In this document: in pieces, positions 1-6,900 of the stretch
How the letters are laid out: the number at the start of each line of letters is the position of its first letter
Numbering within the stretch: position 1 is the first letter of the stretch
Assembly (NCBI GenBank): GCA_045594105.1
Contig: JAZNXY010000031.1
Location: 1 to 8,575 of the forward strand
Length of the DNA: 8,575 nt
Direction of reading: 5' to 3'
Source of the DNA: URNF01 sp045594105
GTDB lineage: Bacteria; Bacillota; Clostridia; Oscillospirales; Acutalibacteraceae
Notes under the pieces: model-generated
Told to the model about the DNA's origin: nothing
What the model saw: the letters and a program-made list of their open reading frames with translations, nothing else
Database searches by the model: none
Position numbers and translations under genes: made by a program

Positions 1-2291
1 TAGGTTTCGGTGGTGCTCTTATAGGTTTGGAAGTCTTCAGACTCCCCTTCTTTGGTGTGGATCACCGTCTCCCGCTCTTCATTCGGCGGGGTAATAAGTA
101 ACGATTCGTGTTCGGAGAATTCTGTATCCTCTTCATCGTGCATCTCTGCCATCAACTGCATACTGTCGGGCAGGTTAATGGCTTTTACAGCGCCATCCTT
201 TACGAAAACGGGCATAAAGTTGCTGGGTGCTTCCACCGTCAGCTTCTGTCCGCCTTTGAGCATTTCATAGGTGAAAAGGTTATACCAGGAGTTACCTTGC
301 GGCAAGGAAACCTCCAAACAGTGTTGATCCGCTTCTTCTACCGCGCACACAAGGAAATCGTCACAGAAAAGGTATTGGTTATCCACATCCTTGAGCGACA
401 AATAGTAGGGATACGCCATCATCATACCTTTTACCATCGGGTTAGAGGTCTTGTTGGCATCAATCGCCGCAGACATAATGCTGGGCACCAGATTCTTGCG
501 CAGATAGTAATAATCGCCGAAGTTCTCGATTGCCGCATCGCCGTATTTCCACGGCATATGTATCACAACACCGTGTGAACGCATATACGGCGAGAAGGTG
601 GACAACACAACCCAACGGTTCCACAGGTCTTTAGTGGGATGGGTTCTGAAACCGCCCATATCCGAACCGTACAGGTTAAAACCACCCGCACCGCGAGAGA
701 TCATATCTTTGATAACCGATGAATAGCCTGCGTAATCAGAAGTCTGGTCACCCTGGAAGTTGGGCGCCCAATACTGGGAGCCTGCCGCAGACGAGCGCAT
801 AAACAGCACGTAATCGTTGCCGTGGAACTCTGTCCACGCTTCGTTGGCGTGCTTTGCGTAATAGTAGGAGTTAAGATTGTGCATTTCATTAGCGGAAAGA
901 CCATTCCAGCAGGTGCCTTTATAGGTTAGGTTTTCACCCATATCGATCATCATACCGGAAAGACCGCCTCCCCACAGTGTCTGCCATTTTGCCGTGAGAA
1001 CGTCCTTAAAAGAGGGGTTGGAGGTATCCATCCAACCTGCCTGTGTAAACACGTGCAATCCCGATTCTTTAAGAGTCAGATCATTATACACAAACGGGAA
1101 ACCAGTGGAGGCAAAACTGCCGTCCGCATTCTTTACGGGAGTAGCGTTGTATCCCGGCAACACTGCCGCTAATTCATCAACGGTATTATACGGGCGCATC
1201 CACCCAAGCATACGGATACCGCGTTGCTTAGTATAAGTAAGCGCTTGTGCCGTCATACCCGCAGTTTCGCCATACAGTGCTTCAGGATAAAAATTCCAAT
1301 TTTCTTTAAATCCTTCCACAAGTGCCTGTATATTGGCGTAGGCGTTCATTAGTTCAGTAGTAGTATACGCCTGCGAGGCGGCACCCGCCCAGAAACCGAA
1401 GGTCCATTCTTCAGTAACACCGCTGGTGCCGGTAAGGTCGGTGTATTTTTTCAGGTTTTCCAACGGCGTACCCGTCCACAAATAAAAGTCCAGCTTATCT
1501 CCGTCAAAGGTAATCGTATACTTTTCTGGATCGGCGTGACCGAAGTCCGCCTCGCCGGGATAGGTCATATTAAACCAAACGGAATATCCGCGATTGGAGT
1601 GAAATAGCGCAATATTACCATAGGAATAATCCGGATTCGAATAACAGTCCTTATTGGTAAGCGAAAAATGCTCACCAACCACGTTGGGACCTGTAAAACG
1701 GTTAGAGCCGTTGTAGATCGCTTCTTTTTCGGGTTCTACCGGCATTTCCACCATAGTACGCAACACGGTGCCGTTTTTCTTATGCGCAAAAGAGATCTGC
1801 TCGTTGGTTATGTAGATGATACGGCTACCGTTGGCATTCAGCACCTCCAACACAAAGCCATTACCGTCAGGAAGGTAGCGAACGACCGTGCCATCCGCAC
1901 CTTTCATTATAACGGCGCCTTCGCTGTCGGTCTTATAATCAATAACCGCAATGGAAGAGGGTTCAAATAAACCGACATTGCTCACTTCTACAGTCTGCTG
2001 GTATTCGTGTTTTGACTGCAGACGGAAGCCCCCCTCAGCGGGAAGGGAGATATATAATTCTTCCTCAAATCCGCCACTGACAGTTTTTATGACAAAGTAT
2101 TTGCTGTCTTGCGCGATACCCGTCACCTTTTCGATAGGCGACCACGTATAGTTTTTCAGTATCGGCTCTTGAAACGGTGTATATAGACCGTCGGTAGAAA
2201 AGGTGTGTGCAGACACCATAGGAGCAAACATCGTCGCAAGCAATACCACACAGCAGCTAAAGACCAAAGTTCTCAAAAACTTAAGGTTCAC
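1..2291 (-). CDS. Secreted GH31 family alpha-glycosidase, 3' end beyond window
   Basis: Retaining alpha-glycoside hydrolase of family GH31; 763 codons are visible and the frame is still open at the left edge. The GTG start at 2291 is chosen because an in-frame TGA lies 6 bases upstream, AAAGGAA precedes it, and it gives a good Sec signal peptide (K4/R7, hydrophobic core, cleavage likely after V-S-A28). Residues about 30-290 form the usual GH31 N-terminal beta-sandwich (GPNVVGEHF, then a GYSVWFN strand). The catalytic barrel begins near EEWTFGFW (W296). The nucleophile is D450 in MIDMGE, and the likely acid/base is D515 in FQGDQTSD, 65 residues later as expected for the family. R499 (FMRSS), the SDMGGF loop and RSHG (R571, H573) are also conserved. 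NQYLF (Q639) leads into the C-terminal beta domain. The substrate is not determinable. Its catalytic loops resemble YihQ-type enzymes more than YicI-type xylosidases. Family assignment is firm; specificity is unknown. Confidence 0.93.
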   Translation of the reverse strand, partial: MNLKFLRTLVFSCCVVLLATMFAPMVSAHTFSTDGLYTPFQEPILKNYTWSPIEKVTGIAQDSKYFVIKTVSGGFEEELYISLPAEGGFRLQSKHEYQQTVEVSNVGLFEPSSIAVIDYKTDSEGAVIMKGADGTVVRYLPDGNGFVLEVLNANGSRIIYITNEQISFAHKKNGTVLRTMVEMPVEPEKEAIYNGSNRFTGPNVVGEHFSLTNKDCYSNPDYSYGNIALFHSNRGYSVWFNMTYPGEADFGHADPEKYTITFDGDKLDFYLWTGTPLENLKKYTDLTGTSGVTEEWTFGFWAGAASQAYTTTELMNAYANIQALVEGFKENWNFYPEALYGETAGMTAQALTYTKQRGIRMLGWMRPYNTVDELAAVLPGYNATPVKNADGSFASTGFPFVYNDLTLKESGLHVFTQAGWMDTSNPSFKDVLTAKWQTLWGGGLSGMMIDMGENLTYKGTCWNGLSANEMHNLNSYYYAKHANEAWTEFHGNDYVLFMRSSAAGSQYWAPNFQGDQTSDYAGYSSVIKDMISRGAGGFNLYGSDMGGFRTHPTKDLWNRWVVLSTFSPYMRSHGVVIHMPWKYGDAAIENFGDYYYLRKNLVPSIMSAAIDANKTSNPMVKGMMMAYPYYLSLKDVDNQYLFCDDFLVCAVEEADQHCLEVSLPQGNSWYNLFTYEMLKGGQKLTVEAPSNFMPVFVKDGAVKAINLPDSMQLMAEMHDEEDTEFSEHESLLITPPNEERETVIHTKEGESEDFQTYKSTTET
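2208..2291 (-). other. Sec signal peptide of the GH31 enzyme
   Basis: The first 28 residues have a basic start (K4, R7), a hydrophobic stretch from about L9 to F22 and an A-P-M-V-S-A end, which fits signal peptidase I cleavage before H29. There is no lipobox, so the enzyme should be released or held by something in its unseen C-terminus. The two Cys at 13-14 lie inside the hydrophobic core and are not placed like a lipidated Cys. Confidence 0.85.
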
Positions 2292-2321
2292 TATATTTCA
2301 CGTTCCTTTCTAAATAGTGAA
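2287..2321 (-). promoter_or_regulatory. Inverted repeat enclosing the GH31 ribosome binding site and start codon
   Basis: TTCACTAT (2321-2314) and its exact reverse complement ATAGTGAA (2294-2287) are separated by 19 bases, giving a perfect 8 bp stem in the transcript. The loop holds the AAAGGAA site; the 3' arm holds the GTG start codon and the next two bases. It begins 10 bases after the stop codon of the upstream lipoprotein gene. It lacks a trailing T run and the stem is AT-rich, so it is not a good intrinsic terminator. A role in translational tuning of the GH31 gene, or as an mRNA processing point, is possible but unproven. Confidence 0.4.
2303..2309 (-). promoter_or_regulatory. Ribosome binding site of the GH31 gene
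   Basis: AAAGGAA lies 11 bases before the GTG start at 2291, which is slightly long spacing. A second GTG at 2301-2299 is closer but out of frame and meets a stop after six codons, so it is not the start. The site sits in the loop of the inverted repeat formed by 2287-2294 and 2314-2321. Confidence 0.6.
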
Positions 2322-2331
2322 TTAACGAAAC

Positions 2332-3945
2332 TTATTTATAGCGCTTGTCGTATTCCTTTTTGAAATCATCCTCGTTCGTTTTCAGTGCCTTATTGGCTTT
2401 ATCCACATATTCATCCAGACCGTCTCCCGAAGAATCCAGACCGTCGGTGATATCGTTCATCGCACCCTGCCAATCGTCGTATACATCACGAATGTTATAT
2501 ACCAGTTTGAATGTATCGTTTCTGCAACTGTTTTTGATGTTCTTTACGTAGTATTCGTCAACTTCATTGGTACGGGGGAGTTTTGCAAACTTATCCAACA
2601 CAACCTGGCTGGTGGTAGTGGGATAGAAAATATGCGAATTCAAGGTGTATTTATCTTTTTCAGCATCATCATACATCGTAAGACGCGCCAGGTTACCGTT
2701 CGTAGAGAAAGTCATAAAGCGTAACGCCTGATAGCAAGCATCCATACGGTCAGCAGGAGTGCTACTGGTAATGAAGCAATGGTCTACATGGATCATCATT
2801 CTGCCGTTTTTGTTGGGAGTGGTCCACATTTTCCAGTTAAAGTTATCGTAGTTACTGATGGTATTCTCCACATTCCACGAACCGCATTTTTCCATCAATG
2901 CTTTGCCGGAAGAGAAGCATTGGCTATAATTGTTCAAACCGAGATTTTGCTGTAACAGCGTACCCGAAGAAGTCTTTTGCTGTTGCTGATACCAAGCCTC
3001 CGTGCCCGGCAGAACACGCCACTCACGCAGCTTAAGACCGCCCTGTTTAATATACTGCACGTCAAACTGCTTGGTTTTGTAGTTATACCCTTTGGTGCCG
3101 TATGTCCCACCTGCCGCCATACCTTGGTACCAAGTGACCATATCATTTATATTGGTAAAATCGTCCATACCTACGCATACGCCGTCGTCGAAAAGTTCAC
3201 CTGCGCCGCGCAAATACGCCTCAAACTCTTCAAGAGACCATTCAAGACCGGGCATTTTCATACCGATACGACTCAGCAAGTCGGTATTGAACACCATCGT
3301 TTCCAGTGTTGCCTGATGCGGAACCGCATACAGTTCTCCAAAGAAGGTGTAATCCGCCTTCAGATTGGAAGGAATATTGGTAGCTTCGGGATCCTTTGCA
3401 ACATAGGAAGTAATAGGTTTTATCCAACCATTCGAAAGATAAGTAGGTATTTCACCTGCTTCGTCCCAAATAATGTTGGCAGCAGTTTTTGTAAGCATAC
3501 GGGTAGAAAGATACTCCATAGCGGTATCTTCCGCATTGTGTGCCCAATAATCAAATTCAAAGGTCACGTTCGGATACAGTTTCTGCATCACGTCAAACAT
3601 TGCCTCATAATCGGTTTTGCGTGCAGTATCTACCGCAATGGAAACGGTACCTTTCACGTCATAATTGGCACCTGCATCCGCAACAGGATCAAAATTCAGC
3701 GCTTCCGCATCTGATATCGGCGGGCGGGTCTGTTTGCCCGTCACCTGTGTGTCTTTGCCGTTCGTAGTGGTCCTTTTTGTGCGGGTGGTTCTGGTGGTGC
3801 CGTCGTTCTTGACGCTCTCCTCCTCTTCCTCACCGGGGTGATAAATACTGTAGCTTTCCCATACCTCTTTGGGTTGCGTGCATCCCGTAAACAAAGTTGC
3901 AAACAACATTGCCGCCAAAAGGCAACTTAAAATTTTCTTGCTCAT
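2332..3945 (-). CDS. Lipoprotein solute-binding protein of a sugar-type ABC importer
   Basis: 537 residues, complete. It should sit on the outer face of the membrane and deliver a saccharide to an ABC importer; no permease or ATPase gene is in the window. Residues 1-21 are a lipoprotein signal (K3, K4, hydrophobic core, then L-F-T-G before C22). Residues about 36-77 are a hydrophilic tether with five consecutive Glu and a Thr/Arg-rich tract. The binding fold starts near residue 98 (strand GTVSIAVDT), with YPNVTFEFDYW (124-134), the ELYAVPHQ segment (204-211), FNTDLLSRIGM (219-229), WSLEEFEAYL (236-245) and FSSGKALMEKCGSW (344-357). These match family 1 binding proteins (MalE/UgpB type) in order and spacing. 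The C-terminus is rich in Asp and Lys. The ATG at 3945 is preceded by GAGGGA at 6 bases. The ligand cannot be named; the neighbouring GH31 suggests an alpha-linked oligosaccharide. Confidence 0.92.
   Translation of the reverse strand: MSKKILSCLLAAMLFATLFTGCTQPKEVWESYSIYHPGEEEEESVKNDGTTRTTRTKRTTTNGKDTQVTGKQTRPPISDAEALNFDPVADAGANYDVKGTVSIAVDTARKTDYEAMFDVMQKLYPNVTFEFDYWAHNAEDTAMEYLSTRMLTKTAANIIWDEAGEIPTYLSNGWIKPITSYVAKDPEATNIPSNLKADYTFFGELYAVPHQATLETMVFNTDLLSRIGMKMPGLEWSLEEFEAYLRGAGELFDDGVCVGMDDFTNINDMVTWYQGMAAGGTYGTKGYNYKTKQFDVQYIKQGGLKLREWRVLPGTEAWYQQQQKTSSGTLLQQNLGLNNYSQCFSSGKALMEKCGSWNVENTISNYDNFNWKMWTTPNKNGRMMIHVDHCFITSSTPADRMDACYQALRFMTFSTNGNLARLTMYDDAEKDKYTLNSHIFYPTTTSQVVLDKFAKLPRTNEVDEYYVKNIKNSCRNDTFKLVYNIRDVYDDWQGAMNDITDGLDSSGDGLDEYVDKANKALKTNEDDFKKEYDKRYK
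3715..3840 (-). other. Glu- and Thr/Arg-rich membrane tether in the binding lipoprotein
   Basis: Residues about 36-77 lie between the lipidated Cys and the first strand of the binding domain. They run from an acidic block of five consecutive Glu (39-43) to a Thr/Arg/Lys block (residues 50-61, T-T-R repeated) and a polar stretch ending in R-P-P. This is low complexity with no predicted fold, and would hold the binding domain away from the membrane. Long tethers of this kind are common on clostridial lipoproteins; the alternating acidic then basic pattern is the distinctive part. Confidence 0.75.
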
Positions 3946-3951
3946 ATTAAA

Positions 3952-3957
3952 TCCCTC
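3952..3957 (-). promoter_or_regulatory. Ribosome binding site of the binding-protein gene
   Basis: GAGGGA lies 6 bases before the ATG at 3945, within the 18-base gap after the TAA (3966-3964) of the upstream gene. The tight spacing supports co-transcription with the large modular protein and fixes this ATG as the start. Confidence 0.8.
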
Positions 3958-3963
3958 TTTCTC

Positions 3964-6900
3964 TTACTCTTTGTGTAACTTGGACCAATCAAACGTCCAC
4001 TTTTTCCGTTCGGTATTCCAACCGAAATAAGTAGCCTGCACAGTATCCTGTTCCGCCCAGCCGCGTGCACCCTCCTCAAACGGCACTTCATCACCGTTTG
4101 CGTTCAAAGCGGTAAGCTGGAAGTTGTCAAAACTGCCCGCGCTCGTATGGCTGGCAAGGCCGACCAGACCGCCGATAGCGTTATTATCCAGGTAGAAATA
4201 GAATTTCATCGAATCGTCCACCTGTAAAGACATTATACCGTCCTTAACCTCTATCACAACATGGTGCCATACTTTTGGATCGTAATCGAAAAGGAAATCA
4301 TACCCTGTCGGTTCCTCAGTAATGCGTTCGTATAAACCACCATCAAGGTTACCCGCAATATTGAAATAACCTTCGCGTTCCATAAAGGTCCATACACCGC
4401 CCTTTACGGTTTCCTCATCCTTAAGAAAGCCGGTTTCGTGGCCGGTAGATAAGGAATTGGATTTTTTAGACAGTTTGGCATACATCTGCGTAGGATCCTG
4501 CACGCCCAAAATGAGATAGTTGTATCGGTGGTTGTTTCCACCCTTTTCCTGTAACAGATCCGCTTCCAGACGGAAGTTCAAAAGGTTCACGTCTTTCAGC
4601 ATCAAGGTATGGAACTGACTCAAACGGGTAACGGGGGACCAGCCGCTTTGCGTGTTCACAAGAGTAGGACTGATACTGCTGTCCGCATTGATATTCCAAT
4701 AATCCTCTATTTCATCCGCTTTGATAAGTTTGCCGTCAAACGCCGTATAGTACATATCGCGATTGGGGTCACTTACCGACCAATAATTCTGGCGTGGCTG
4801 GTATTCCGAAGAATACGCTTCAAAATCCAGAAAATCATTGGGATGGTCGAAATAATACTTACGCGCTACCGTAGCATCGTAATCACCGTTTATGTTGTTT
4901 CGTACATTAACGGCGCCCTGATACCCGCTCGCAAGGGTCAGGTTGTATATCGGTTGCATACCGATCTTGAAAGCAAAATCGCCTTCTTTGTAAGAGCGGT
5001 ATTCTGCACTTGCAAAAATGAGATACATCGGATATTCATATCCGTTGGCATCCTTACCGTAACCGACCGACGGGAAGGTGATACTCTCTCCTGCTTTACG
5101 ATCGATCTCAATATCCTCAAAGATATCTACGACATCCTCAAGAACAATCGCCTTTGCATCCAGATCCGTAATCTTAACCGAATCTATCGCCGCATTGGCG
5201 CTGTTAGCGGCAAAGTAAATGTAGCCGCCGTCATACGTTTCGGGCAGAGAGACCTCCCACGGTTTTTGATAATCCAGTGACATATACGCTTTACCGTCAG
5301 ACACGATTATTTGCATATGGTGGGTGCCCGCGGCGTTATATTCGAAATATCCCGCCTGACGGGTACGGGAAGAGCCTTCTTCCTTTTGATACCAGAAGTC
5401 TACGGCACCCTTACCGCCGTCATATTCCAATGTAAAGGTGCATCCACCGTCTATGGTAGACCAATACACGCCGTTTTCGGTATTCTTAGCACCGAAACCT
5501 GCCTGCGTCCACAAACCGTTGCCCGCAAAATCATAGTCAAGGATGAAATTCCTATATTGCTTGGTTTTCAGTACCGCGATACCCATATTCGCAGAGTACG
5601 CCGTCATAAAGGAATCATGCTGCCAATTTGTGCCGTTCATCTCAAAGCCCGCCGCCAGTTCTTCAGCTGTGCGGTGGAGAGAAGATTTTTTAAACCGCAT
5701 CATACCGTTTGATACATGCCAGTTCGCATCCGCCGTACCGGTGGTGCTGATAAGCGGCTTGCGGGTGGAATTCTGTTCGGGCAGGAACCACGTGTCAAAA
5801 TCATCCATCTGTGCCGCATCGCTGAAATTGTAAAATACGGTATTTTCGGGGTCATAGCGGTCCGCAGGTGCGCGGGTGCCCAGACCGAAGTCCACGGCAT
5901 TGCCTTTCCCATCCAGTTGGGTAATAACAACGCTCTTAAGGCCCTTGTCGCCGTTGGAAATGCCCAGCGACAGATAGCCTGCATCCGTACGTTTCAGCGT
6001 GGCGGGAGTGTTGCTGTTCTCCCAGATGGTGTGATTATCCGCATCTGCAATACGCACGGTCATTTCGCTACCCACGACACGCACCGTTACGGTATATTCA
6101 TTAACATTCGCAAGTGCCGCTATTTCCTGTTGTACGTAACGGTATGTATTCTTTTCCGTTTCGCCATGATCATCGCCGCTACCGAAAGAAATACCGTGTT
6201 TTCCATCACCGTCTACACCGATGATAACCGTTTCCTGTTCGGGATACACAAGTACAATTCGATTATCCTTCACATACGCGATACGGTCATTGACCGCACT
6301 GCGGAAGGACAAGGTAACGGCGCCCTTCTGGTGCAGATTATCCACCACGGTATACGTAGCTTCAAAGTTTTTAAGCTGTGCAAAGTTGCCGCTCGGTGCT
6401 TTCACCGTCAGCATCTCAATCTTACGCAGCATTTCGCCGCCGAGTTTGTTGCCGTGACGCTGTAAAATGCCGCCTGCATTTACGCGCCACTGGGATACGC
6501 CGCCCCATGGATCATTTTCAAAATCCTCGCTACTTTGTCCCGCATAAGCGCGTTCTGCGGTCAGTGCCTGGTTGTTATAAAACAATCCAAAGCGTGCCGT
6601 TAAATATTCGTTAATAGCCGTATCGTTAGCGGTCGGCACGTAGTAGCCTTCTGCGTCAAAAGCATCCACACCGATGACAAGTTTGGCAAAGTCCGCTTCG
6701 AAACGATCCGCTTCACCCGTGTATCCGTCGTTAATGTTGCTGTTACGCACGTCAACCGTAACCGCCGCACTCGCCTCATAGTATTTATTGCCTGCAAACC
6801 GCACCTGATAGGTACCTGTTTCCAAACCGGTCAGCATAGTGTTTCCCGCAGGAACGGTAGTCCACGTATCCGCACCCGTCAGTTTATACTCGTAGGAAGC

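Noticed and set aside
2299..2301. GTG at 2301 as the GH31 start
   Set aside because: It is out of frame with the long GH31 frame and stops after six codons.
2287..2331. Intrinsic terminator between the binding-protein gene and the GH31 gene
   Set aside because: The 8 bp stem is AT-rich, has a 19-base loop and is not followed by a T run; the 3' arm also runs into the GH31 coding region.
2977..3714. Open frame of 245 codons on the plus strand
   Set aside because: It lies wholly antisense to the binding-protein gene, has no ribosome binding site and encodes a composition-skewed sequence with no recognisable domain. It is a by-product of codon use in the real gene.
3763..3798. Tandem DNA repeat or CRISPR-like pattern from the repeated Thr/Arg codons
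   Set aside because: It is a short codon-level low-complexity tract inside the lipoprotein tether, with no spacer structure and no regular unit beyond the amino acid pattern.
5716..6465. Open frame of 249 codons on the plus strand
   Set aside because: It is antisense to modules C and D of the giant protein, with no start context or domain pattern. Similar antisense frames at 4609-5280 and 7051-7659 were dropped for the same reason.
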